Shown: positions 38,001 through 44,929 of the stretch, piece by piece
How the letters are laid out: the number at the start of each line of letters is the position of its first letter
Position numbering within the stretch: position 1 is the stretch's first letter
NCBI RefSeq assembly: GCF_914271485.1
Contig: NZ_CAJZAG010000009.1
Location: 248,001-312,000, forward strand
DNA: 64,000 nucleotides
From: Cupriavidus pampae
GTDB lineage: Bacteria > Pseudomonadota > Gammaproteobacteria > Burkholderiales > Burkholderiaceae
Direction of reading: 5' to 3'
Notes under the pieces: generated by a model
Databases searched by the model: none
What the model was told of the DNA's origin: nothing
The model's input: the letters and a program-made list of their open reading frames with translations, nothing else
Translations under genes and position numbers: made by a program

Positions 38001-38584
38001 TCCACGCGCGTCAGGTTCTCGCGCGTGTCCGACAGACGATTCTCGGTTTCGCGGCGGCGTTCCTTGTACTTGGATACGCCCGCGGCTTCCTCGAGGAAGA
38101 TTCGCATGTCATCGGGCTTGGCCTCGATGATCCGCGAGATCATGCCCTGCCCGATGATCGCGTACGCGCGCGGGCCAAGGCCCGTGCCCAGGAAGATGTC
38201 CTGGATATCGCGGCGGCGCACCGGCTGGTTGTTGATGTAGTACGAAGAGGTGCCGTCACGCGTCAGCACGCGCTTGACGGCCACCTCGGCGTACTGGCTC
38301 CACTGCCCGGCCGCGCGGCCTTCGGCGTTGTCGAACACGAGTTCGACGCTGGCCCGGCCCGCCTGCTTGCGCGCCGTGGAGCCGTTGAAGATGACGTCCT
38401 GCATGGACTCGCCACGCAGCTCCGACGCGCGTGATTCGCCCAGCACCCAGCGCACGGCATCAATAATGTTCGATTTGCCGCAGCCGTTGGGACCGACGAT
38501 GCCGACCAGTTGGCCCGGCACTTGAAAATTGGTGGGATCGACGAAGGACTTGAAGCCCGCCAGCTTGATCGAGGACAGTCGCAC
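35069..38584 (-). CDS. smc: Chromosome segregation protein SMC
   Basis: A 1171-residue SMC ATPase that compacts and segregates chromosomes with ScpA/ScpB. Walker A GPNGCGKS is at residues 31-38, two very long coiled coils flank a hinge (near residues 510-650), and the C-terminal head has LSGGEKALTAIALVFA and the Walker B PFCLLDEVDAPLDDAN. Length is full. It is the first gene of the smc-zipA-ligA-def group. The antisense frame of 1090 codons over it is a composition artefact. Confidence 0.97.
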   Translation of the reverse strand: MRLSSIKLAGFKSFVDPTNFQVPGQLVGIVGPNGCGKSNIIDAVRWVLGESRASELRGESMQDVIFNGSTARKQAGRASVELVFDNAEGRAAGQWSQYAEVAVKRVLTRDGTSSYYINNQPVRRRDIQDIFLGTGLGPRAYAIIGQGMISRIIEAKPDDMRIFLEEAAGVSKYKERRRETENRLSDTRENLTRVEDILRELGSNLDKLEGQAEVAQRFKTLQSEGEEKQHLLWLLRKREALTEQERHQRAIEQAQIDLEAQTAQLRHVEAELETMRAAHYTASDGMHAAQGALYEANATVSKLEAEIRFVVESRNRTQAQIAALTAQREQWQGKAEQATDELAEAEENLALAEGRTVEAQESVAVKTDELPTLEAQWREAQQRLNEQRTGIMQAEQSLKLEAAQQRNADQMLQQLEQRRERLSLEEKGLDRPDESRLEEQREELAEQEAMLEEAQAVLMDSEDSVPRLDAERRTAQERVQSEAAAIASLEARLAALRQLQENVQTDGKVQPWLERHGLAELPRLWKKVHIEPGWENALESVLREKLAALEVSNLDWVKAFLSDAPPAKLAFYSPPPAARSVETPAGLRPLMSLVQITEPGIRAVMQDWLADIYTANDIAQAMAARQTLPDGASFVLAEGHLIGRNAIQIYAADSEQSGMLAREQEIESLQKQVRAQTLMSDEARSQAVRADAAYTQASQALSEARGRAEQATRRVHTLQMDVLKLSQAMDRFSARSGQIRDELSEILAQIEEQRAVRAESEASFEQHDAALADLQAAHEDQQMAFDALDSKLASARNTLRDIERAAQEALFAERNLAGRIDELRRNIQMAADQSERIAESLENARAELETINEQTAHTGLQEALEVRAEKEEKLSAARIELDALSAQLRQYDEQRLAAERSLQPLRDRITEYQLKEQAARLNQEQFSEQLTAAEVDEAALADKLTGDLKPSYLQGEVTRLNNAISALGPVNMAALDELAAARERKTFLDAQSADLNDAINTLEDAIAKIDQETRALLQGTFDQVNHHFGELFPTLFGGGQARLIMTGEEILDAGVQVMAQPPGKKNSTIHLLSGGEKALTAIALVFAMFQLNPAPFCLLDEVDAPLDDANTERYANMVARMSDKTQFVFISHNKIAMEMAHQLIGVTMQEQGVSRIVAVDMDAAVSMAEAA

Positions 38585-38915
38585 GTTGTCGTGTGTGGTT
38601 TCGGCGTTACGGATCGGAAAGCACGGGACATACCTAATACAACCATGGAGTGCCGTATAAGCAACTTCCCAGCTGGAATGCCCGGCAGAATGGCGACAAT
38701 CATACCATCGCGAAACAGCCTGTCGGCCGCTTTATCGACCGTTGCGCGCGGCACGAAAGCCCCTGATGTACGTAGGTAAAACCGTTGTACATCCGCGACT
38801 TGCGCGTCATGCTTTAACCAGTCTCTAGAACAGATTGCACCGACATCAGACTGACATATTGCAAATCGGGCAGAATCTCCGGGGGTTACGACCAGAACAA
38901 CATGGAGAAAGCCAC
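38585..38915. other. Divergent intergenic region, smc / ferritin-like gene
   Basis: 331 bp between two divergent genes with no credible small gene. It is visibly less GC-rich than its surroundings. On the plus strand, TTGCAC (38836-38841) and a TATTGC-like box near 38857 could form a weak promoter for the ferritin-like gene. No repeats or terminators stand out. Confidence 0.4.
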
Positions 38916-39719
38916 ATGACGTGGTCGGTCGACGAAATCGATTACGCCGCGATCGACGTCGCGCGCGTGCGCGACAATCGGACGCTGTTCTACCTGCTGA
39001 CTTCCGCCTCCTTCATGGAGAGCGGCTCCGACACCTACGCCGGCAATCTGGCGCGCCACTATGCGGACACGCCCGAAGCCGCGGCCTGGCTCAAGCAGCA
39101 GTGGGAAGGCGAGGAGCTGCAGCATGGACTGTCGCTGCGCCGCTATGTGGAGCATGTCTGGCCCGAGTTCGACTGGGCCGCCGGCTACGAACGCTTCTTC
39201 GGCGAATACCGGCTGACCTGTAACGACGACAACCTCGAGACCTCGCGCGCGCTGGAGATGGCCGCGCGCTGTGTGGTCGAGACCGGCACCGCGTCCTATT
39301 ACCGGGCGCTGGAGGCTGCCAGCGACGAACCGGTGCTGCGCGAACTGGCTCGCCGCATCTCGAGCGACGAGGTGCGCCACTACAAGCACTTCTTCCGCTA
39401 CTTCAACGATCTGAACGACCGCGAGCGCCATGGGCGCCTGAAAGTGCTCGGCGTGATCGCGCGCAGACTGCTGGAGATCAAGAACGATGACGCCGACATC
39501 TCGCTGCGCAACATCCTGCGCGTGGAGCGTGGCCGGGACGACATTCCCGATGCGGACGTCGCGGCGCTGAACTCCCAATGTAGCGACATGGTGCGGCACA
39601 ACCTGCCGATCGAGATGACGATCAAGATGCTGCTGCGGCCGCTGCACCTGCATGCGCGTATCGAGCGGCTGGTGCATCGCCCGCTGGTGGCAATGGTCTC
39701 GCTGGCGATTCTGCGCTGA
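38916..39719 (+). CDS. Ferritin-like diiron-domain protein
   Basis: A 267-residue protein with the four-helix ferritin-like pattern. Candidate metal ligands recur as Glu...Glu-x-x-His: WEGEELQHGLSLRRY, VETGTASYYRAL and ISSDEVRHYKHFFRYF. This fits an oxygen-activating or oxidoreductase-like diiron site rather than an iron-storage cage. Its substrate is unknown. The ATG at 38916 follows a weak ribosome site (GGAGAAAG). It lies just upstream of dapC, whose promoter appears to sit in its 3' flank. Confidence 0.78.
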   Translation: MTWSVDEIDYAAIDVARVRDNRTLFYLLTSASFMESGSDTYAGNLARHYADTPEAAAWLKQQWEGEELQHGLSLRRYVEHVWPEFDWAAGYERFFGEYRLTCNDDNLETSRALEMAARCVVETGTASYYRALEAASDEPVLRELARRISSDEVRHYKHFFRYFNDLNDRERHGRLKVLGVIARRLLEIKNDDADISLRNILRVERGRDDIPDADVAALNSQCSDMVRHNLPIEMTIKMLLRPLHLHARIERLVHRPLVAMVSLAILR

Positions 39720-39731
39720 GGCGCATTCCAT

Positions 39732-39737
39732 TATAAT
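39732..39737 (+). promoter_or_regulatory. Perfect -10 box upstream of dapC
   Basis: TATAAT lies 40 bp upstream of the chosen dapC start. The -35 region (39709-39714, TTCTGC) is weak. If used, transcription begins near 39744, which excludes the in-frame ATG at 39736 as a start. Confidence 0.5.
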
Positions 39738-39771
39738 GCTGCGTTTCCACCGCATGCATTCCCAAGCCACT

Positions 39772-40983
39772 GTGAACCCGCGCCTCGACCTGCTCCAGAC
39801 CTATCCTTTCGAGAAATTGCGCGCGCTGGTGGCCGACGTGAAGCCCGCCGACATTCCGGCGATCAGCTTCGGCATCGGCGAGCCCAAGCATCCGACGCCG
39901 CAGTTCATCAAGGACGCGATGATCGAGTCGCTGGGCGGCCTGGCGGTCTACCCTAGCACGATCGGCTCCGACGGGCTGCGCCAGACCATCGCGCGCTGGC
40001 TCGAACGCCGCTATCAGTTGCCGCAGGTCGACGCGCTGACCGAGGTCCTGCCCGTGGCGGGCTCGCGCGAGGCGCTGTTCGCGTTCGCGCAGACCGTGAT
40101 CGATGCCTCCTCAGTTGGTAAAAGCGCAAATCCGCTGGTGGTGTGTCCGAACCCGTTCTACCAGATCTACGAAGGCGCGGCGCTGCTGGCCGGCGCGCGC
40201 CCGCTGTTCGCCAACAGCGATCCGGCGCGCAACTTCGCGCCCGCGTTCGAGCAGATTCCCGATGTGGCCTGGGCCGACGTGCAACTGCTGTACGTCTGCT
40301 CGCCGGGCAATCCGACTGGCGCGGTGATGTCGCTCGAAGACTGGAAGCAGCTGTTCGCGCTGTCCGATCGCCATGGCTTCGTGATCGCTTCGGACGAGTG
40401 CTACTCCGAAATCTATTTCGACGAAGCCAATCCGCCGCTGGGCGCGTTGCAGGCCGCGCATCAGCTCGGCCGCGGGTTCGAACGTCTGGTGATGTTCTCG
40501 AGCCTGTCCAAGCGTTCGAACGTGCCGGGCCTGCGTTCGGGCTTCGTGGCTGGCGATCCGGCCCTGCTCAAGAAATTCCTGCTGTACCGCACGTACCATG
40601 GCACCGCGATGAGCGCGACCGTGCAGGCCGCCAGCGTGGCCGCGTGGAGCGATGAAGTGCATGTGCGCGACAATCGCGCGGCGTACGTCGAGAAGTTTCG
40701 CGAAGTCACGCCAATGCTGGCGGACGTGCTCGACGTCGCGCTGCCCGATGCGGCGTTCTATCTGTGGGCCGACGTGTCGCGCACGGGCCTGTCGGACACC
40801 GAGTTCGCGCGCCAGCTGCTGGCCGCGCAGAACCTGACGGTGCTGCCGGGCAGCTTTCTCGCGCGCGACGCGCATGGCGTGAATCCGGGCGTCAACCGCG
40901 TGCGTATGGCGCTGGTCGCCACGCCCGAGGAATGCCGCGCGGGCGCACGCCGCATTGTTGATTTTTGCCGCTCGCTGGGCTGA
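39772..40983 (+). CDS. dapC: Succinyldiaminopimelate transaminase
   Basis: A 403-residue class I/II PLP aminotransferase making N-succinyl-LL-2,6-diaminopimelate in lysine and peptidoglycan synthesis. PRLDLLQTYPFEKLRAL opens the family's typical N-terminus; VCSPGNPTGAVMSL and the lysine site SSLSKRSNVPGLRSGF follow. dapD and dapE downstream confirm the pathway. The start is uncertain: GTG 39772 gives the usual family start, while ATG 39754 is a possible alternative. No strong ribosome site is visible, and a -10 box at 39732 would give a very short leader. Confidence 0.92.
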   Translation: MNPRLDLLQTYPFEKLRALVADVKPADIPAISFGIGEPKHPTPQFIKDAMIESLGGLAVYPSTIGSDGLRQTIARWLERRYQLPQVDALTEVLPVAGSREALFAFAQTVIDASSVGKSANPLVVCPNPFYQIYEGAALLAGARPLFANSDPARNFAPAFEQIPDVAWADVQLLYVCSPGNPTGAVMSLEDWKQLFALSDRHGFVIASDECYSEIYFDEANPPLGALQAAHQLGRGFERLVMFSSLSKRSNVPGLRSGFVAGDPALLKKFLLYRTYHGTAMSATVQAASVAAWSDEVHVRDNRAAYVEKFREVTPMLADVLDVALPDAAFYLWADVSRTGLSDTEFARQLLAAQNLTVLPGSFLARDAHGVNPGVNRVRMALVATPEECRAGARRIVDFCRSLG

Positions 40984-41061
40984 CCCAGACATCTTGCGCG
41001 ATGCCGCGCCGACACCACGGGCATCGCACCGATTTTTACCATTACGACTGAGAAGACCACC

Positions 41062-41889
41062 ATGACGCAAGCACTGCAAGCCCTGATCGACCAGGCCTGG
41101 GAAGACCGCACGAGCCTGTCGCCGAAGTCCGCCCCCGCCGATATCCGCGAGGCTGTTGCCAATGTGATCTCGCAACTGGATTCGGGCGCGCTGCGCGTGG
41201 CCGAAAAACAAGGCAAGGACTGGATCGTCAACCAGTGGATCAAGAAGGCCGTGCTGCTGTCGTTCCGCCTGGAAGACAACGCGCCGATGAGCGCCGGTGG
41301 CTTTGCCCAGTTCTACGACAAGGTGCCGACCAAGTTCGCCAACTGGACCGGCGACGACTTCGCCAAGGCCGGCTTCCGCGTGGTGCCGCCCGCCGTGGCG
41401 CGTCGCGGTTCGTTTATCGCGAAGAACGCCGTGCTGATGCCGTCGTACGTGAATATTGGCGCGTACGTCGATGAAGGCACGATGGTCGATACGTGGGCCA
41501 CGGTCGGTTCGTGCGCGCAGATCGGCAAGAACGTGCACCTGTCCGGTGGCGTGGGCATCGGTGGCGTGCTGGAGCCGCTGCAGGCCAACCCGGTCATCAT
41601 CGAGGACAACTGCTTTATCGGCGCGCGTTCGGAAGTGGTGGAAGGCGTGATCGTCGAAGAGAACTCGGTGATCTCGATGGGCGTGTACCTGGGTCAATCG
41701 ACCAAGATCTACGATCGCGAAACCGGCGAGATCCATTACGGCCGCGTGCCGGCTGGCTCGGTGGTCGTGGCCGGTAACCTGCCGTCGAAGGATGGTTCGT
41801 ACAGCCTGTACTGCGCGGTCATCGTCAAGAAGGTCGACGCCCAGACGCGCGCCAAGACCAGCCTGAACGACCTGCTGCGCGGCGACTGA
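41062..41889 (+). CDS. dapD: Tetrahydrodipicolinate N-succinyltransferase
   Basis: A 275-residue left-handed beta-helix enzyme that succinylates tetrahydrodipicolinate, opening the succinylase branch of the diaminopimelate pathway. VLMPSYVNIGAYVDEGTMVD, GKNVHLSGGVGIGGVLEPL and EENSVISMGVYLGQSTKI are conserved hexapeptide regions. Length equals the E. coli enzyme. It lies 78 bp after dapC. Confidence 0.97.
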   Translation: MTQALQALIDQAWEDRTSLSPKSAPADIREAVANVISQLDSGALRVAEKQGKDWIVNQWIKKAVLLSFRLEDNAPMSAGGFAQFYDKVPTKFANWTGDDFAKAGFRVVPPAVARRGSFIAKNAVLMPSYVNIGAYVDEGTMVDTWATVGSCAQIGKNVHLSGGVGIGGVLEPLQANPVIIEDNCFIGARSEVVEGVIVEENSVISMGVYLGQSTKIYDRETGEIHYGRVPAGSVVVAGNLPSKDGSYSLYCAVIVKKVDAQTRAKTSLNDLLRGD

Positions 41890-41910
41890 TCGCCAAGCGG
41901 CCAGCGACTC

Positions 41911-42306
41911 ATGGCACTGGACCCCGCCACCGTCGGCACCGTACTGTCCCTGCTGCCGACCATTCTCGAACAGGCCAACAAGACCATCGAGAAGATCAAG
42001 AAGGGACGGCGCAAGGACGGCACGTCTGAGGGCACTGATGGGCCGGCCGCGGGCGCGCTCGGCGAGCCGGAACGTGCGGCGCGGGTTGACGCTCGTGTTG
42101 CCGAACTCGAAGCCGCGGCGCTGCAGCAGGCGGAGGCGGTCAAGCTGCTGGCCGAACAACATGCGATCACGGTCGAGGCCCTGCGCAAGGAAGCTGGCCG
42201 GCTCGACCGCCGCCTGCGGCTGATGACGGCGGTGGCCATGGCGGGCGTCGCGCTCGGCATCGGCGCGCTCGTGATCGCCCTCAACCTTCTGCTCCGCTCA
42301 TCATGA
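41911..42306 (+). CDS. Small tail-anchored coiled-coil membrane protein, function unknown
   Basis: A 131-residue protein I do not recognise. It starts MALDPATVGTVLSLLPTILE, has a basic stretch (KIKKGRRKDG), a predicted coiled coil (ARVAELEAAALQQAEAVKLL) and one C-terminal membrane segment (TAVAMAGVALGIGALVIALN). It begins 21 bp after dapD and its TGA overlaps the yffB ATG by four bases, so it is translationally coupled inside the dap operon. Whether it has a role in the pathway is unknown. Confidence 0.7.
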   Translation: MALDPATVGTVLSLLPTILEQANKTIEKIKKGRRKDGTSEGTDGPAAGALGEPERAARVDARVAELEAAALQQAEAVKLLAEQHAITVEALRKEAGRLDRRLRLMTAVAMAGVALGIGALVIALNLLLRSS

Positions 42307-42650
42307 CCGTCCTGCTCTACGGCATTCCCAACTGCGACACCGTCAAGAAGGCGCGTACCTGGCTGACCGACAACGGCGTCGACTACACGTTTCACGACTT
42401 CAAGAAACAAGGCGTGAGCGAGGCGCTGCTGCGCGGGTGGCTCGCGCACGTGCCGCTGGCCACGCTGCTCAACAAGAAGGGCACCACGTACCGTGCGCTG
42501 TCGGACGCCGAGAAAGCCAGCGCCGAGAGCGAAGCCGGCGCGATCGCGCTGATGCAGCAAAGCCCGTCGCTGATCAAGCGGCCGGTGCTCGCCTCCGGCG
42601 GCAAGGTCGAAGTCGGCTTCAAACCCGAACAGTATTCCGGCATTTTCTAA
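42303..42650 (+). CDS. yffB: ArsC/Spx-family thioredoxin-fold protein YffB
   Basis: A 115-residue thioredoxin-fold protein of the ArsC-like YffB group. LYGIPNCDTVKKARTWL carries the single conserved cysteine, FHDFKKQG and SPSLIKRPVLASGGKVEVGF follow. Despite occasional arsenate-reductase labels, this group lacks proof of that activity, and its position just upstream of dapE, as in E. coli, argues for a different, unknown role. A 17-bp tandem repeat starts at its stop codon. Confidence 0.88.
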   Translation: MTVLLYGIPNCDTVKKARTWLTDNGVDYTFHDFKKQGVSEALLRGWLAHVPLATLLNKKGTTYRALSDAEKASAESEAGAIALMQQSPSLIKRPVLASGGKVEVGFKPEQYSGIF

Positions 42651-42686
42651 GCACCGGTCTTTTACAAGCACTGGTCTTTTCCAAGC
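42649..42686. repeat. 17-bp tandem repeat starting at the yffB stop codon
   Basis: AAGCACCGGTCTTTTAC (42649-42665) is followed by AAGCACTGGTCTTTTCC (42666-42682) and a partial third copy AAGC. The first two A bases belong to the yffB TAA. The array fills the gap to dapE. Confidence 0.8.
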
Positions 42687-42697
42687 GATTTCCGTTC

Positions 42698-43849
42698 ATG
42701 AACTCCACGCTCGCCCTCACTGAAGACCTGATGCGCCGTCGCTCGGTCACGCCCGCCGACGAAGGCTGCCAGGCCGTGCTCGAATCGCGCCTGAACGCGC
42801 TCGGCTTTACCTGCGAGGCCATCGTCAGCGGCCCCGACGACTTCCGCGTGACCAACCTGTGGGCGGTCAAGCGTGGCACGCGTGGCACCGAGGGCAAGCT
42901 GCTGGCCTTCGCCGGCCATACCGACGTGGTGCCCACCGGCCCGCTCGATCAATGGTCGTCCGACCCGTTCCTGCCCTCGCACCGCGACGGCAAGCTGTAC
43001 GGCCGCGGCGCCGCCGACATGAAGACGTCGATCGCGGGCTTCGTGGTGGCCGTGGAGGAATTCGTGAAGGCGCATCCCGCGCATGCGGGCTCCATCGCGT
43101 TCCTGATCACCAGCGACGAGGAAGGCCCCGCGCACGACGGCACCGTCAAGGTGGTGGAGGCGCTGCGCGCGCGTGGTGAGCGGCTCGATTACTGCGTGGT
43201 TGGCGAGCCGACCTCGGTCGATACGCTCGGCGACATGGTCAAGAATGGTCGCCGCGGTTCGCTGTCGGGCAAGCTGACGGTGAAAGGCGTGCAGGGCCAT
43301 ATCGCCTACCCTCACCTAGCGCGCAATCCGATTCACCTGGCCGCGCCCGCGCTGACCGCGCTCGTGGGCGAGACGTGGGATGCCGGCAACGAGTACTTCC
43401 CGCCCACCACGTGGCAGATGTCGAATATCCATGGCGGCACCGGCGCGACCAACGTGATTCCGGGCCACGTGACCATCGACTTCAATTTCCGCTTCTCGAC
43501 GGCCAGCACGCCGGACGGGCTCAAGGCGCGTGTGCATGCGATTCTGGACGCGCACCAGCTCGACTACACACTCGACTGGACGCTGGGCGGCGAACCGTTC
43601 CTGACGCCGCGCGGCGAGCTGTCGGCCGCGCTCACGGACGCCATTGCGGCCGAGACCGGCGTGAAGACCGAGCTGTCGACGACCGGCGGTACCTCCGATG
43701 GCCGCTTTATTGCCAAGATCTGCCCGCAGGTCATCGAGTTCGGTCCGCCGAACGCGAGCATTCACAAGATCGACGAGCACGTGGAAGTCCGCTTTATCGA
43801 GCCGCTCAAGAATGTCTACCGCGGCGTGCTCGAACGTCTGATCGCCTAA
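42698..43849 (+). CDS. dapE: Succinyl-diaminopimelate desuccinylase
   Basis: A 383-residue dizinc peptidase-fold enzyme releasing LL-diaminopimelate and succinate. LAFAGHTDVVPTGP and YGRGAADMKTSIAGFV supply metal ligands, FLITSDEEGPAHDG the catalytic glutamate, and STTGGTSDGRFI and GPPNASIHKIDEHV the C-terminal ligands. ATG 42698 gives the family length. It completes dapC-dapD-dapE in one block. Confidence 0.97.
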   Translation: MNSTLALTEDLMRRRSVTPADEGCQAVLESRLNALGFTCEAIVSGPDDFRVTNLWAVKRGTRGTEGKLLAFAGHTDVVPTGPLDQWSSDPFLPSHRDGKLYGRGAADMKTSIAGFVVAVEEFVKAHPAHAGSIAFLITSDEEGPAHDGTVKVVEALRARGERLDYCVVGEPTSVDTLGDMVKNGRRGSLSGKLTVKGVQGHIAYPHLARNPIHLAAPALTALVGETWDAGNEYFPPTTWQMSNIHGGTGATNVIPGHVTIDFNFRFSTASTPDGLKARVHAILDAHQLDYTLDWTLGGEPFLTPRGELSAALTDAIAAETGVKTELSTTGGTSDGRFIAKICPQVIEFGPPNASIHKIDEHVEVRFIEPLKNVYRGVLERLIA

Positions 43850-43863
43850 TCCGTATTTCAATC

Positions 43864-44766
43864 ATGGCCCCTACTGCTTCTCACTCCCCTCTGCGCACTG
43901 TGCGCGATCTGCTGCGCTACGCGGTCTCGCGCTTTCACGGGGCGAAGCTCTCGTTCGGCCATGGCAGTGCCAACGCCTACGACGAAGCGGCATACCTCGT
44001 GCTGCATACGCTGACGCTGCCGCTGGACACGCTCGATCCGTTCCTGGACGCGCGCCTGCTGCCCGACGAAATCGACGCGGTGCTGGCCGTGATCGAGCGC
44101 CGCGTGACCGAGCGTGTGCCGGCCGCGTACATCACGCACGAAGCGTTTATGCATGGTCTGCGCTTCTATGTGGATTCGCGCGTGATCGTGCCGCGCAGCT
44201 TCGTCGGCGAACTGCTGCAGGAAGGTCTCGAGCCGTGGGTCGGCGACATCGCGCAGATTGGCCCCGTGCTGGAACTATGCACGGGCTCCGGCTGCCTGCC
44301 GATCATCGCGGCGCATGTGTGGCCGCGGGCAAAGATCGATGCGGTGGACCTGTCGCCGGACGCGCTGGCCGTCGCCCGCCGTAACGTGGCGGACTATCGC
44401 ATGGAGGATCGTATCTCGCTGTACGAGGGCGACCTCTATGACCCGCTGCCGGCAGGCGCCACGTATGACGTGATCCTGACCAATCCGCCGTACGTCAACG
44501 AGACGTCGATGCGCGACCTGCCGCCCGAGTACCAGGCCGAGCCGCGCATGGCGCTGGCCGGGGGCGACGATGGCATGGACATCGTGCGTCGGATCATCGC
44601 CGGTGCGAAGAAGCGCCTGAACCCCGGTGGCGTGCTCGTAGTCGAGATCGGCAACGAGCATGCGAACGTCGAGGCGGCCTTCCCCGACCTCGAGATCGTG
44701 TGGCTGCCGGTCAGTGCCGGTGACGAGCAGGTGTTCCTCGTAACCTACGAAGCGCTGCCCGGCTAG
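43864..44766 (+). CDS. prmB: 50S ribosomal protein L3 glutamine N5-methyltransferase
   Basis: A 300-residue S-adenosylmethionine-dependent enzyme methylating a glutamine of ribosomal protein L3. ELCTGSGCLPII is the cofactor motif I and ILTNPPYVNETSM contains the NPPY signature of glutamine methyltransferases. The N-terminal FVGELLQEGLEPWV region separates it from PrmC and DNA methylases. It starts 14 bp after dapE and is probably on the same transcript. Confidence 0.93.
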   Translation: MAPTASHSPLRTVRDLLRYAVSRFHGAKLSFGHGSANAYDEAAYLVLHTLTLPLDTLDPFLDARLLPDEIDAVLAVIERRVTERVPAAYITHEAFMHGLRFYVDSRVIVPRSFVGELLQEGLEPWVGDIAQIGPVLELCTGSGCLPIIAAHVWPRAKIDAVDLSPDALAVARRNVADYRMEDRISLYEGDLYDPLPAGATYDVILTNPPYVNETSMRDLPPEYQAEPRMALAGGDDGMDIVRRIIAGAKKRLNPGGVLVVEIGNEHANVEAAFPDLEIVWLPVSAGDEQVFLVTYEALPG

Positions 44767-44876
44767 TTTCCACAAACCGCAACAGTGGCAACTCCGCCAC
44801 GCTTCTTTGTTGCAATTCGCACGTTTGCTTGACGCGCTGACGCGGCGATAGGATCATTCGGCCCTTTGCGAATGGT

Positions 44877-44895
44877 AATGCGAGTAGTTCGCATT
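44877..44895. promoter_or_regulatory. Fur-box-like palindrome
   Basis: AATGCGAGTAGTTCGCATT is a 19-bp near-perfect palindrome (AATGCGA and TTCGCATT arms) 35 bp before the TonB receptor start. It resembles the GCGAAT/ATTCGC variant of Fur sites seen in beta-proteobacteria, and the neighbouring AATGGTAAT could extend it. Iron-dependent repression is inferred. Confidence 0.65.
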
Positions 44896-44929
44896 TCTAT
44901 TTCTGGCCTTTTCTCCTATCGCCCTCGTC

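Noticed and set aside
35162..38434. 1090-codon open frame antisense to smc
   Set aside because: Composition artefact: Leu/Arg/His-rich translation of an SMC coiled-coil gene read backwards.
40111..42162. 683-codon frame antisense to dapC and dapD
   Set aside because: It spans two unrelated conserved genes on the other strand and has no domain features.
42303..42650. Arsenate reductase
   Set aside because: It is the YffB subgroup beside dapE, with no arsenic-resistance genes nearby.
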